64,000 nucleotides of DNA from Hyphomicrobiales bacterium (GCA_900470095.1 UBZM01000046.1:1-64000); one strand, 5' to 3'. Shown: positions 42,101 to 51,259, numbered from the stretch's first letter. The notes: a model not told the origin generated them from the letters alone. Numbers and translations are program-made.

Positions 42101-43119
42101 TAGGTGTTTTTAGCGCCAAACAGAGCGCCGGGGCGGGTGGCAAGGTTCAGAGAGTTCATCTGAATTTCGCCATTAATGCCCTTGTTGAGCGGCATAGGCT
42201 CCTGCGCGGCGTAGAGGCGCTGACCGGGGGTGTTTACGGTCTCGACGTAGTCCGCCGGGGCGTAGTAGGTGCGGAACATCTTGGAAACGCCGACCGGGAA
42301 GAAGCGGCACTTCAAGGTGTCGACGCCAACGCCTTCAGCGTCAATCTGGCCGTAGTTCTCAAAGACGATGCCGCCGAATTCGAACATCGGGTTTGAACCG
42401 CGGTTCTTGCCGACATACGAGTCGCGGAGGATCTGCGCTTCCGACCAGCCCTTATAGGTTTCGCGAACCTCCGGATGGGCAAGCAACTGGTCGAAGAACG
42501 TGTCGCCGCAGAACGCGTGAACCGACACGAACGGGACAGCGCCAAGCGCCTTCTTCATCGCGCGAATGACGTCGGTGCACTTCTTGCGGAGCGCGCCGCC
42601 CGCCGGGGAGGCGTTGTCCAGGTCGAAGTCAACTTCGGCAACCTGCGAGACGCCGAACTCGGTGTAAAGGTTGAGTGTCGAGGCATCCGCGTACGTGACG
42701 ATACCGGAAACGGCACCAAGGCGGGCCAGTTCCTCGGTCAGCGCGAAGTCGGCGAGGTGATCCGCCATGCGCTGCAGAACGAGGCCCTGAACGGTCTCAA
42801 GAGCGGTCTCAGAACCCCAAGCACGCACGCCCTGAACCTCGTCGGCAATGACCGACCACGGGCGCTGAAAGTGCGGCACGCGAATATCGCGAATGTTCGG
42901 CTTAGCGTGGTCGCGGGTGGCGCCCATGGCGCCGCGCTGTGACGGGCTGATGAGCTGCAGAATATCGCCCTTCTGCTCGATCGCGACCGTCAGCGTGCTG
43001 ACGGAAGTGGTATCAAACAGGCCAAGCTCGCCAATGCGGCCAGGGCGATAGAGCAGCGACTGAACAGAGTCAGTCAGCGGGACGACGCCGAAGGCATCGC
43101 CCTTGAAGATATTGAGCAT
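42100..43119 (-). CDS. Major capsid protein (lambda gpE family)
   Basis: A 339-residue HK97-fold capsid protein of the Phage_cap_E family. Characteristic stretches: 'PNIRDIRVPHFQRPWSVIAD', 'LEELARLGAVSGI'-like 'TEELARLGAVSGIVTYADAS', 'VHAFCGDTFFDQLLAHPEVR', 'VSKMFRTYYAPADYVETVNT'. It follows the gpD-like decoration gene, as in lambda. Confidence 0.92.
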   Translation of the reverse strand: MLNIFKGDAFGVVPLTDSVQSLLYRPGRIGELGLFDTTSVSTLTVAIEQKGDILQLISPSQRGAMGATRDHAKPNIRDIRVPHFQRPWSVIADEVQGVRAWGSETALETVQGLVLQRMADHLADFALTEELARLGAVSGIVTYADASTLNLYTEFGVSQVAEVDFDLDNASPAGGALRKKCTDVIRAMKKALGAVPFVSVHAFCGDTFFDQLLAHPEVRETYKGWSEAQILRDSYVGKNRGSNPMFEFGGIVFENYGQIDAEGVGVDTLKCRFFPVGVSKMFRTYYAPADYVETVNTPGQRLYAAQEPMPLNKGINGEIQMNSLNLATRPGALFGAKNT

Positions 43120-43131
43120 GTAGGACGGTCC

Positions 43132-43503
43132 TTAGCGGGTGATGATGCCGACAGCGGCAAGCTGGGCGCGAGCGGCGGCTTTCTTGGTCGAGTCGTTGAC
43201 GGTCGAGCCGTAGGTCAGAGTGTTGACGTTCCACTGCGCATCGCGCGTGATGGCGGCAACCTTGACGTCGGCGGACGTGGCGTCGACCCCGTAGAGCAGG
43301 ACCGCAACGGCGGTCTGGCTGCCGTCAGATCCGGTCGCGGCGGACGGAACGTACTTGCCCGACGCGGTGACTTTGGCCAGGACGGTACCCGGGACAAGGA
43401 CGCCGGAGCCCGAGAGAATGGTAATTTCGTCGCGGGAATAATAGAATTCCTGCTCGGAAAGGAGACCTTCGCAGGCGTTGCGGCCGCGGGTGAAAACGGT
43501 CAT
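43132..43503 (-). CDS. Head decoration protein (lambda gpD-like)
   Basis: A 123-residue protein of the HDPD family, which binds capsid threefold axes and stabilises the expanded head. 'GSGVLVPGTVLAKVTASGKY' and 'AVAVLLYGVDATSADVKVAA' are the conserved core. Confidence 0.88.
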   Translation of the reverse strand: MTVFTRGRNACEGLLSEQEFYYSRDEITILSGSGVLVPGTVLAKVTASGKYVPSAATGSDGSQTAVAVLLYGVDATSADVKVAAITRDAQWNVNTLTYGSTVNDSTKKAAARAQLAAVGIITR

Positions 43504-43512
43504 CGGAAATCC

Positions 43513-44565
43513 TTACTTGCCGGCCTGGGCGGCGTTGAATTTGGCGGCGGCCTTAGCCCAGCCAGTCTTGGCGGCGTCGGCGGTGGGGGCAGCAGCATTC
43601 GCGAGACCAGCGACGCCGGAGCGCGCCTCCGCAAACGCTGCGGCCTCGGCGGCGGGGTCGGGAACCGCAGGAGCAGGGATGACGACAGGCGCGGGCTCAG
43701 CAGCCGCAGGAGCCGCAGCAAGGGCCGCAATTGCGGCCTCGGCGGTCATGTCGGTCGAATAAGCCAAGTGCTTCGCCAGCGCCTCGCGGCCCTTCGCGGC
43801 CTCGGCGGTCATGATGGCAGTCGAACGAGCGCGATCAGCCGCGATGGCTTCGGCACGAGCAGCAGCGACGGCCGCATCGTGCGCCGCCTGAGTGATATCA
43901 GCCACGGGGGCCTCTCTGGTTGGGGTGACAGGCTCGGCGACGCCGGTAGCCTTCGGGGCGGTCCATTCCTTCGTCGCAGCCAAGGCGGTCAGGCGGGCCG
44001 GTGCTTTCGCGTAAAGCCGATAATCAAAGGCCGACGCGGTCTGCGCTTTCTTGCCGACAGCTTCGTCGGCGTAGCCTTCGGCAACCGCTTCGTCGGCGGT
44101 CATCCAAAGTTCGTCTTTCATGGTGGCGCGAACGTCCGCAGCCTCCTTGCCGGAACGCTCCGCGTAAACGTCGGCCATGGAAATCGCCCAGCGCTCCAGC
44201 GCAGACACAGCCTTGCGGTGATCCTCGACTGTTCCAGCCGTAAAGCCGGAAGGGTCGTGAATCATCATGAGCGAGCCGGGGCGCATGGTGATCTTTTCGC
44301 CGGCCATTGCGATCAACGAAGCGGACGACGCCGCAATCGAGTCGATCTGAACCGTGACCTTGCCCTTGTGGGCGGTCAGAGCGTTGTAAACGGCGAAGCC
44401 TTCGTGAACGTATCCGCCGCCCGAGTTGATGCGCACCGTAACGTCGGTGTCGCGTCCAATCTCTGCCAGCGCGTCCAGCACTTCGACCGAGGTGAACCCC
44501 TGGTCGAAATAGCTTTCGCCGACGAATCCATAAAGTAGGATTTCGCCGTCTTTCAGGACTGCCAT
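43513..44565 (-). CDS. ClpP-type head maturation protease with scaffold-like tail
   Basis: A 350-residue protein. Residues 1-175 are a ClpP-like serine protease: 'VTVRINSGGGYVHEGFAVYN' oxyanion region, nucleophile Ser80 in 'DSIAASSASLIAMAGE', His103 in 'SLMMIHDPSG', and 'DELWMTADEAVAEGYADE'. The remainder (about 200-350) is Ala-rich and helical, as expected of a scaffold domain fused to the protease, comparable with lambda gpC/Nu3. Confidence 0.9.
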   Translation of the reverse strand: MAVLKDGEILLYGFVGESYFDQGFTSVEVLDALAEIGRDTDVTVRINSGGGYVHEGFAVYNALTAHKGKVTVQIDSIAASSASLIAMAGEKITMRPGSLMMIHDPSGFTAGTVEDHRKAVSALERWAISMADVYAERSGKEAADVRATMKDELWMTADEAVAEGYADEAVGKKAQTASAFDYRLYAKAPARLTALAATKEWTAPKATGVAEPVTPTREAPVADITQAAHDAAVAAARAEAIAADRARSTAIMTAEAAKGREALAKHLAYSTDMTAEAAIAALAAAPAAAEPAPVVIPAPAVPDPAAEAAAFAEARSGVAGLANAAAPTADAAKTGWAKAAAKFNAAQAGK

Positions 44566-44576
44566 TGAGTTGCTTT

Positions 44577-44813
44577 CTATCCGCGGCGGAAATAAGCGCG
44601 AGACGCAAAGCGCCTACGTTTCGGCGTGACGCCATTTGATATGTCGCAGGCCGTTTCCAGCCTGGCGATTTCGGCGTTCAGTGCCGCCATGTCCGCCTTG
44701 TGAAAGCGGACCTCCTCGACATCGAAGCGGATCAGGCTTTCGCCCTTACCGCTAATAATTGCCGTGCGGATCGCCCGTAGGCGCTCCGCTTCGGCGCATG
44801 GATCAATCGCCAT
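44577..44813 (-). CDS. gpW-like head-tail joining protein
   Basis: A 78-residue protein matching lambda gpW in size and layout: helix 'AEAERLRAIRTAIISGKGES', beta hairpin 'LIRFDVEEVRFHKAD', helix 'MAALNAEIARLETACD' and a basic tail 'KRRRFASRAYFRRG'. In lambda gpW lies before the portal gene; here it follows it, overlapping by one base. Confidence 0.85.
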   Translation of the reverse strand: MAIDPCAEAERLRAIRTAIISGKGESLIRFDVEEVRFHKADMAALNAEIARLETACDISNGVTPKRRRFASRAYFRRG

Positions 44814-46429
44814 CAGGCCGCGGCTTTCTTTTTGGGCTCATCGTCATTAGCCGGATCTTCTTTGCCCCCGCCCGTTGTGCGGACGTAGGGGCTCGGGAGA
44901 TTGGCAGCCTCGAGCCGTGTGGTGTCGGCTGCGCGCGCGGCGATTACGTCGTCGACATCCAGGCCAAGCTCGGCGCATTCGACTTCAAGCGTCGAAGTTC
45001 CGTTCCAAAGCCGTTCTTGGGCCGCCTTGGCGCTCTTCAGGTCGTCCGCAGTCGGCTTGGCCGGGCCTTGCCACTCCGCCCAACAAGCGCGCTGGCGGTT
45101 GGCTCGGAACGCTTCATATCCGCCCTTGAACTCAATACGCTGCTCGCCAATCTCGCCGTCCAGCCAGTTTTCGAAGATGGTCTGATAGATGGGCGCTGCA
45201 ATCCGCTCGCGGCGCCTGGTGACGACCGGCCAAATCGAAGCATTCTCCATCCGGGTCGACGAATAGGTCGCACCATCGAAGTCCATCGTCAGCGCAGCCT
45301 TGGTCACGCCAATGCAGCGCGCCATTTCTCCGTCGAGATAGTCGCGGAACGGGAGGTAATTGCCGCCTGGCGTCGCCGCCGTGTGCAGTTCCAACTTCTC
45401 GCCGGGGGCAAGGTGGGAAATCTTCGACCCGTTGATCGACACGCCACCATCGCGGGCGCGATCCATCACGCTACCAAAGTAGCCGAGGAATTCGTCGCGC
45501 ATCTCCATCGAGTTGCCGTCAGCCCAACCGTCCAGTTCCTCGATCGCCTGGAACGCTTCCGCGCTCGGCTCGGGGCTGGTCAGCGTGGCGGCAAAGACTG
45601 TCTGCAGGATCGCCGTCGTTAGAGTTGCATCATGAAGCTGTTCGGATTGGGCGTGCCCGCGCAAGGCCGATGCAATCACCGAAATGCCGCGCGTGTCGGA
45701 CGCGTCCCAAGGGTCGAAAGCGTGAATAACAAGCTGGTTGCCGAACTTGTCTCGGGCCAGATAGTCCACCTTCTGCCGCAGGATTCCGTCTTCCTCTTGG
45801 AAGCGGTATTTGATGGGGCGGCCGCGTTCGTCGTGAATGATGCCGTCGCGTAGCCGCTCAGTTTCGCTCGTCTCGCGCACAAGGCGGGTCGGTGTGACCA
45901 TGCAGACCTTGACGCCCGTCTTGACGCCGATGCGCTGGCGAGCCCGCAAAGGCAGGTAATCAATGACGCCAGTCGCCTCGCCGTACGCGATATGATGGCG
46001 CAGGCCGATCTCGACCAACTGCGGAACTGTGAATTTGCCGCGCGCGTCGCACTCGGCCTTGTCCCAAGCCCATTGCCTCCAGCGGGTCTGAACTAGTTTC
46101 GCCCACTCTTTCGTCTCGGTCTCGCTGTAGCCCAGCCCAGCCAGATCGGGTTTCAGGCAAAGCTTAAGCTCGCTCCCGACCGTGTCCGCCAGAACCTGAT
46201 CGACAACGCCCTTTAGGCGCCCGCTATTCTGGATAAAGTCGACGGCCAGGCCCGCAACCCGGTCCCAAACCTGCCGAATGTCGTCGCGGCTATCGATTAG
46301 GGACGCTGGGCGAGCAGCAAGGACTCCGCTGCCCGAATCTCGTGCCCAGCGGGCAACGGCCGGCCGCGCCGGAGCCTTGGCGGGGAACGCGGTCGTTCCC
46401 GCCTTGACCCTAATGCGCGGCTTTATCAT
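44813..46429 (-). CDS. Portal protein (lambda gpB family)
   Basis: A 538-residue portal forming the DNA entry ring. 'DRVAGLAVDFIQNSGRLKGV', 'VTPTRLVRETSETERLRDGI', 'DPWDASDTRGISVIASALRG' and 'LTMDFDGATYSSTRMENASI' are family hallmarks. The start at 46429 overlaps the terminase stop as ATGA. The C-terminus is charged ('KEDPANDDEPKKKAAA'). Confidence 0.92.
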   Translation of the reverse strand: MIKPRIRVKAGTTAFPAKAPARPAVARWARDSGSGVLAARPASLIDSRDDIRQVWDRVAGLAVDFIQNSGRLKGVVDQVLADTVGSELKLCLKPDLAGLGYSETETKEWAKLVQTRWRQWAWDKAECDARGKFTVPQLVEIGLRHHIAYGEATGVIDYLPLRARQRIGVKTGVKVCMVTPTRLVRETSETERLRDGIIHDERGRPIKYRFQEEDGILRQKVDYLARDKFGNQLVIHAFDPWDASDTRGISVIASALRGHAQSEQLHDATLTTAILQTVFAATLTSPEPSAEAFQAIEELDGWADGNSMEMRDEFLGYFGSVMDRARDGGVSINGSKISHLAPGEKLELHTAATPGGNYLPFRDYLDGEMARCIGVTKAALTMDFDGATYSSTRMENASIWPVVTRRRERIAAPIYQTIFENWLDGEIGEQRIEFKGGYEAFRANRQRACWAEWQGPAKPTADDLKSAKAAQERLWNGTSTLEVECAELGLDVDDVIAARAADTTRLEAANLPSPYVRTTGGGKEDPANDDEPKKKAAA

Positions 46430-48435
46430 CTGCGAGCCCATGCGTTGCGGCGATCCAGCCGTGTGATAGGCGGCGCCGGTTTCTGGTTAGAATTCGCCGG
46501 TTCAGGCGGCCTTTCGAGCGTTTCCGGCGAAAACTCAGCCGTAACCTCGTCTTTTTCGTCAGTTTCCGCAGAAACAGGCGCATTTCGCGCAACAAATCGC
46601 TGCGGACGTGGATCTAAGCGCGCCGGGAGTGACAATCGCGCCGCCAGCGCCAGGACAAGACAGTCCCAAGCCTCGTTGCGGGCGCCGAGCGTTTTCTTGA
46701 CCCATTTTCTGATCGGCTTATTCAGCGCGTCATATTGAATAATCGCGTGCTCTGACGTTAGCTGCTCAAAGTAGTCAGCGCTCAGCCCAAGAGCCGGAAA
46801 GTGGATCGACCGGGCGGTTGGGCCTTCCTTGTCCGGAACAATAGTCAATCGCGACGAAATATCGTCCTTCGCCGTGTCGACACCGATCATGTAAGGCTTG
46901 TCGCCGCTGTTCTTCGTGCGGCTAGCCGTCTTCGGCCAGATCATCCGGGGCGTTGCCGGGTTCGGATTGCCTCGACCAATCGTCGCATAGATGCGGCGAC
47001 GCTTTCGCTCGCGACAGAACTTGTATACCATTTCCGAGTTGTGGCCGGCGCTGTCGATACACACGGCCTGAACCATCAAGGTCCGCCCGTCGTCCGTCAT
47101 GCACGGCTCGGCAATCAGTTTGTCGAACTCCTGCCAAACGTAAAGCTTGGAAGGGTCGCCCGGGATTACCTCGTGTCGCGCTACCCACGACTCGCCGCTA
47201 GCTCCCCAAGCGACGAATGTCGCCTCGAGCCGATCGTCCTGCGTATCGGCGCCAACCGTAACCAGTTTCGCGCCTTCCGGCAGCGTCTCGTAATTGTAGG
47301 GCTCGCACCGCTGACGCAGCGCGTCGGGGCTCGTAAGCTCAACCGCCTCTTGATGCGGCTCGCCTAGCACGAGGTTGACGAAGGTCTTTTTCTGCGCGGG
47401 GTCTTGGTAAACCCGCAACCACTCAGCCGCCAAATGCCTCCAGGCGGCATTAGGGAAAAGGCTATACGCGGCCCAGATATGAAACCCGGCGTGCCCCGCC
47501 TTCGGCTTGGCTGCAACCCACTCGCCGCCGTCGATCATCGCCGGCTTGTCGTGCTCCTCAATCCGGCAGCCTAACGCCTCACAGCGAAAGTGTGCGGTCT
47601 CGGGAAGGTGATTTCCGGCCTCGTCCCTATCCCACCGAAGGTTCGGCCAGGTGAGAGTTTGCCGGTGCTGGCAATGAGGACATGAAACAAAATAGCGGCG
47701 CTGATCGCTCTCATTCCATGACTTCTGAATGCGGCTGACACCGTCGATTGTCGGAGTCGAGCCCAATATGATTTTCCGATTCCAAAAGCTCATGGAGCGC
47801 ATGGAGCCGAGTGCAATCTGGTCGCCCTCGTCGCCCGCACCTTGCGTCGGGTAGCCGTCGACCTCGTCGAAAGCGACAATCCGAGCCGTAATGCGTCGGA
47901 AGCCGCCGGGGCTGTTCGCGCCGACGAAAGAGACAGACGAGCCGTTGCGGAACACACGCTTTTCGACGCGTTGGCTGGAATCTCGCGACTTCAGATCGCC
48001 TGCGATGGCAGCCAGAACGGGCGTGTCGCGCAGCATTGGCGCGATCTCGGTGCGGCTGTAGTCTTCCGCGTCCTCGACGCGCGGCTGCACCACCAAAATC
48101 GGAGCAGGATCTTGGTGGATGAAGTAGCCGACGACGTGGTCTAGAATTTTGGTGTAGCCGACACGGGCCGACTTCATCACCGTGATCTTGGAAACCGACG
48201 GATCAGAGACGGCATCCATAATGCCGTCCTGATACTTGAACGACTTGAACTTGCCGGCGTCGGCGCTGGTCTCAACAGACAGATGCGCGTAAAGATCGGC
48301 CCATTGGCTGACGCTAAGCTTCGGCGGAGGCTTAAGTGCCTCGACGCCTGCCCGCCTACCCCTGCTTAGGAGATGGGCGGAACCGTTCGCATACCGACTC
48401 CCTAAGTTCGGCGTAGCTGGTTGAGCGAGGAGCAT
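46426..48435 (-). CDS. Terminase large subunit (lambda gpA family)
   Basis: A 669-residue packaging motor. ATPase: Walker A-like 'VMKSARVGYTK' (86-96) and Walker B 'RIVAFDEVD' (185-193). A zinc-finger insertion 'CPHCQHRQ' with later Cys pair (CEALGC) follows near 275-315. The nuclease half shows 'GADTQDDRLEATFVAWG' and 'CIDSAGHNSEMVYKFC' acidic strands. GpA-type terminases make cos ends. The start overlaps the small subunit gene by 80 nt. Confidence 0.95.
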   Translation of the reverse strand: MLLAQPATPNLGSRYANGSAHLLSRGRRAGVEALKPPPKLSVSQWADLYAHLSVETSADAGKFKSFKYQDGIMDAVSDPSVSKITVMKSARVGYTKILDHVVGYFIHQDPAPILVVQPRVEDAEDYSRTEIAPMLRDTPVLAAIAGDLKSRDSSQRVEKRVFRNGSSVSFVGANSPGGFRRITARIVAFDEVDGYPTQGAGDEGDQIALGSMRSMSFWNRKIILGSTPTIDGVSRIQKSWNESDQRRYFVSCPHCQHRQTLTWPNLRWDRDEAGNHLPETAHFRCEALGCRIEEHDKPAMIDGGEWVAAKPKAGHAGFHIWAAYSLFPNAAWRHLAAEWLRVYQDPAQKKTFVNLVLGEPHQEAVELTSPDALRQRCEPYNYETLPEGAKLVTVGADTQDDRLEATFVAWGASGESWVARHEVIPGDPSKLYVWQEFDKLIAEPCMTDDGRTLMVQAVCIDSAGHNSEMVYKFCRERKRRRIYATIGRGNPNPATPRMIWPKTASRTKNSGDKPYMIGVDTAKDDISSRLTIVPDKEGPTARSIHFPALGLSADYFEQLTSEHAIIQYDALNKPIRKWVKKTLGARNEAWDCLVLALAARLSLPARLDPRPQRFVARNAPVSAETDEKDEVTAEFSPETLERPPEPANSNQKPAPPITRLDRRNAWARR

Positions 48436-48946
48436 CTGCCGTCAACTCTGTGAGGGCAAGCACGACCTCTGCGTCGATCATGGCCTTGATTGCCTCGGCG
48501 GAATTCATGACGGCGATGCGAGGGGCGACACGCGAGCCGATGTTGGAAAGCTTGTTGCGGACAAGCGCATATTCGCTGGCAATCAAGACGACGACGTCGT
48601 CGATCTCAGCAACGAGACCGCTTTCGCGGTCGTAATCAAGTTGTTTCAGGAGCGCCGCATAGTTCTCTTTGACGCGCTCTGCTTCCGCTTTCGACCAGAC
48701 CGCGCCCTTTTCTATGATGGTACGGGCCGCTGCGTCCTCTATTGTCTCGCCGTCCGCGATGTCCGCGATAGGCCCCGGCGCGGACACGCCGGAACGCCAG
48801 TCAACCTCGAGGTGCGCCGGATCAAGCTTGCCGTTCGAAAGGGCCGGCAGATGGCCGCTTTTCACCTTGCGGCGGACGACCTGATCGTCGCATCCCGCCC
48901 GCCTGGCAAACTCGCGGATTGAAATGCCTTCTGGCGATGCGGACAC
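48356..48946 (-). CDS. Terminase small subunit (Nu1-like)
   Basis: A protein of about 196 residues with an N-terminal winged helix of the lambda Nu1 type ('GISIREFARRAGCDDQVVRR', 'KVKSGHLPALSNGKLD') that binds packaging DNA, then a helical region with 'AEAERVKENYAALLKQLDYD' used for assembly with the large subunit. GTG 48946 is taken because AGAGG lies about 9-10 nt upstream; a TTG at 49012 is possible. Confidence 0.85.
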   Translation of the reverse strand: MSASPEGISIREFARRAGCDDQVVRRKVKSGHLPALSNGKLDPAHLEVDWRSGVSAPGPIADIADGETIEDAAARTIIEKGAVWSKAEAERVKENYAALLKQLDYDRESGLVAEIDDVVVLIASEYALVRNKLSNIGSRVAPRIAVMNSAEAIKAMIDAEVVLALTELTADAPRSTSYAELRESVCERFRPSPKQG

Positions 48947-49109
48947 CGTTTTGGAGCCTCTACCTAGAGATATTCGGGGGTCTTGCGTCCGCTGCGGCCG
49001 CTGATGCGCCAAGAGGAACCTTATAGGGGGGGCACGCCCTCTTTATACTATCACGAACGCCAGCGGCCTGTCAACCATTACATCAACTAATCTCAATTAT
49101 TATTTGCGG

Positions 49110-49871
49110 TCAGGCTGCAACGATCAAAGCATCATTATCATTAGACGCTAGCTCAACTATATCCCTGCCGTCCTTGGGTCTGCGCATATTGTCCAGAGCC
49201 CACAAGGGCCGCAGGTTGGACAAGGCCCACGCTTCATTGACCTGCTCTGCATCCGTCAGGTCAAAGGTGCTTAGCGGCTTGATATGATCGATGTGAATGG
49301 CCCCACCAGAGAAGGCCGACCAATCCATACCGCAGGTGAACTGTGACTCTAAGTGCGAGCGAAGATCTTCAATCGTAAATCCTAACCGCTCTTCTAAAAC
49401 CAAGCGCCTTACATTGCCTCGCTTAGCGTTTAGCGCTTGCCGTATGTCCTTTAGAGCCGCGCCCTTAATGCCTTTACGACGAAGACGACTGCGGGTGCGC
49501 TCCAAGATCATAAAGCTGGGATCGCTAGCACGCCGAACCCTGCGCCTCTCTTGGGCGCTAAGACTAGGGTCGAGCCATGGCTTTAGTGCAATCTCCGCAG
49601 CCTTGGCGCGTTCACGCTCTTCTTTGGCCGCCGCTAAAGATTCGGCCTTAAGACGCGCTGCATCAGCCCTGGCCTGGCGAGCGCCTGCGCTTGCCTGTAA
49701 TCGCTTTGCCGTGGTCTTCTCGTACTCAGCAGAACGCCCACGTTTCGCTCTGGTTTCAGCGACGCATTCCCTGCAGTGTGCGGCGCGACCAAGAAAGCCG
49801 CCATTGCGCATACTGAACTTGTCGAGAGCTAAAACGCGGGCGCAGGTTGCGCAGGACTTGGCGTCTGTCAT
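49110..49871 (-). CDS. HNH endonuclease
   Basis: A 253-residue nuclease. Two CxxC pairs near the N-terminus (Cys7/10, Cys33/36) suggest a zinc ribbon, followed by a long basic helix. The HNH core is 'AIHIDHIKPLSTFDLTDAEQ' (191-210: His193, Asp195, His196) and 'ALSNLRPLWALDNMRR' (Asn219, Asn228). HNH proteins beside terminases often assist DNA cutting in packaging; some are homing enzymes. The C-terminal 'SNDNDALIVAA' is typical phage tail sequence. Confidence 0.88.
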   Translation of the reverse strand: MTDAKSCATCARVLALDKFSMRNGGFLGRAAHCRECVAETRAKRGRSAEYEKTTAKRLQASAGARQARADAARLKAESLAAAKEERERAKAAEIALKPWLDPSLSAQERRRVRRASDPSFMILERTRSRLRRKGIKGAALKDIRQALNAKRGNVRRLVLEERLGFTIEDLRSHLESQFTCGMDWSAFSGGAIHIDHIKPLSTFDLTDAEQVNEAWALSNLRPLWALDNMRRPKDGRDIVELASNDNDALIVAA

Positions 49872-49875
49872 TCAG

Positions 49876-50070
49876 TCAACCCGCGGGAAACGGAATGACG
49901 TTGTCTTGCTCTTTCATGATCACGTCTTTGATAGGCACGACCATCACAGCGGCAAGCGTGCCATCTGGCATGGTGCTGATCGACGTGACCTTGATGCCCG
50001 ACGCATACTGACCCGACACGGTCACGTGTAGTGCGCCCTGATGGTCCCGCACTAGTGCGACGTTGCTCAT
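49876..50070 (-). CDS. Small phage protein
   Basis: A 64-residue beta-rich protein ('NVALVRDHQGALHVTVSGQY', 'DGTLAAVMVVPIKDVIMKEQ') 4 bp upstream of the HNH gene on the same strand. It starts at ATG 50070, preceded by GGAGCAAAGC. Function unknown. Confidence 0.65.
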   Translation of the reverse strand: MSNVALVRDHQGALHVTVSGQYASGIKVTSISTMPDGTLAAVMVVPIKDVIMKEQDNVIPFPAG

Positions 50071-50096
50071 GCTTTGCTCCTTAGGCTTGGTGAGTT

Positions 50097-50171
50097 TCAG
50101 TCGCCCTTGAAGGGCTTACTTCCCACGGGCAGCATGGGACCAACACCTGTCTCTTTCACATGCAGCGGCAT
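50097..50171 (-). CDS. 24-residue micropeptide gene
   Basis: A tiny frame encoding 'MPLHVKETGVGPMLPVGSKP' then FKGD, with AAAGGAG 7 nt upstream of the ATG. The strong ribosome binding site and place in a run of small phage genes argue for translation; no function can be proposed. Confidence 0.45.
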   Translation of the reverse strand: MPLHVKETGVGPMLPVGSKPFKGD

Positions 50172-50316
50172 GCCTTGCTCCTTTCGCTTGGGGTAACATC
50201 CGGCGGGGCGCTAACCTCCCGCATCTCTTCGTGCGTCGCGCCCATTGCTGGGCCGGTGGCTGCACTACTTTCCCGCGCTCGCGGTGTGACGGGAAGCCGT
50301 TCCGTCCTCGGATCGT

Positions 50317-50388
50317 TGGCACAGGTGGCAGGAATCGAACCTACGTCGAGCAGTTTTGGAGACCGTCGAGCGCCCAGCGCTCACCCAT
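50317..50388 (-). tRNA. tRNA-like sequence, anticodon CCA (Trp)
   Basis: On the minus strand the 72-nt sequence folds as a tRNA: acceptor ATGGGTG with CACCTGT (two wobbles), T arm GTAGG-TTCGATT-CCTGC, anticodon loop CTCCAAA (anticodon CCA at 50357-50359, Trp) on a stem with one A-C mismatch, variable loop TCGAC, and an encoded 3' GCCA. The D arm is abnormal, a stem AGCGC/GCGCT with a 3-nt loop. It may be a phage tRNA or a decayed one. Confidence 0.5.
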
Positions 50389-50561
50389 AAACAAACCCCC
50401 ATCCGTTGCGTCCAACGGTGCAGCATGTGCTCATGCTGGTCGGGTGCGGTTGCTATGGCATGCGGTCCTGAAACAGCCGCCATACGCAGAGCCGTGCGGG
50501 GTCAATAACATCGGGATGGCAGGCCGCCGTCTGCGAGCGCCTGCGGTATACGTGCTGGGCG
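50389..50561. other. Intergenic, no supported gene
   Basis: The stretch between the tRNA-like sequence and the membrane protein gene holds no gene I can support; 50172-50316 is likewise empty. Confidence 0.35.
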
Positions 50562-51134
50562 TTAGGCTTGGCTCGCTTTCCAGCGTTCCAGCCTGCCCAT
50601 TCCGAAGGTGAATAGGTAGCCGAGCGAATTCTGCCAGCGATTGAGTGGGACCAGCTTGGGATATCCACGCGCACGACACTCATCGTTGCGAGCTTGAAGG
50701 TCCACCAGTCGCTTACAAGGAGGCTCCCTCGCCTCGATCTTTAAGCGATCTGCCGTCAATTCTCGTATAGCCTCGTCAGTCCGTGGCGTTTCCTCGAACT
50801 TGATCGCCAATCGGATAAAATCCTGTCGAAGCTCGTCGTGAAGCCGGGCTTTCTTATCGGGATCGACGAGAAAGTCGGTCATCGCCCAAAGCGCAAAGAC
50901 CGCACTCACCACACCCGCTAGCTTATCGGCACCGGCAAAAATAAGGACAAAAAGTCCGCTTCCGGACAGGATTGTCGCGATGCGTGTCCAGTCACGCCAA
51001 TAGCCATAAAAGTGCGCCAGCTTTTCGTGGTAACGTCTCGACTTCGCAATAGAGAAGCCGAGATCGTGAAAATCGTCGCTTAGCCCCGGCCGGGCTTCGA
51101 CGGTCGCGGACGATCCCAATCCGTCGATTCCCAT
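50562..51134 (-). CDS. SLATT-like two-helix membrane protein
   Basis: A 190-residue protein. After a soluble lead, 'SIAKSRRYHEKLAHFYGYWR' runs into two membrane helices ('IATILSGSGLFVLIFAGA', 'LAGVVSAVFALWAMTDFLV') and a cytoplasmic helical end with 'ARLHDELRQDFIRLAIKFEE' and 'LKIEAREPPCKRLVDLQARN'. The YH-x-W-TM-TM-H-L-IE-EPP pattern resembles SLATT proteins, predicted pore-forming effectors tied to nucleotide-signal defence. Here it is alone in a phage, with no cyclase partner. Its start lies inside the preceding gene, so the two are coupled. Family call is by eye. Confidence 0.65.
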   Translation of the reverse strand: MGIDGLGSSATVEARPGLSDDFHDLGFSIAKSRRYHEKLAHFYGYWRDWTRIATILSGSGLFVLIFAGADKLAGVVSAVFALWAMTDFLVDPDKKARLHDELRQDFIRLAIKFEETPRTDEAIRELTADRLKIEAREPPCKRLVDLQARNDECRARGYPKLVPLNRWQNSLGYLFTFGMGRLERWKASQA

Positions 51135-51259
51135 ATTTCTTTGTCCCGCGTTGGCCGATGCCGGTCGTCAGACTTCTGCGAATGGTCGCTTCGATCGCCC
51201 CCGATTTCCTTACTCGGCCGATCCGTTGGCTTATTCTTATCGCGGTCCCGTTCAGACAT
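51080..51259 (-). CDS. Small charged disordered protein
   Basis: A 59-residue protein, extremely rich in Asp, Arg, Lys and Pro ('MSERDRDKNKPTDRPSKEIG'). GGGGAAG precedes the ATG (51259). It overlaps the start of the membrane protein gene by 55 nt. Disordered, function unknown. Confidence 0.55.
   Translation of the reverse strand: MSERDRDKNKPTDRPSKEIGGDRSDHSQKSDDRHRPTRDKEIWESTDWDRPRPSKPGRG

Noticed and set aside
48356-48435. Frameshift between small and large terminase genes
   Set aside because: The 80-nt overlap is compatible with two complete proteins; such overlaps are common in phage packaging genes.
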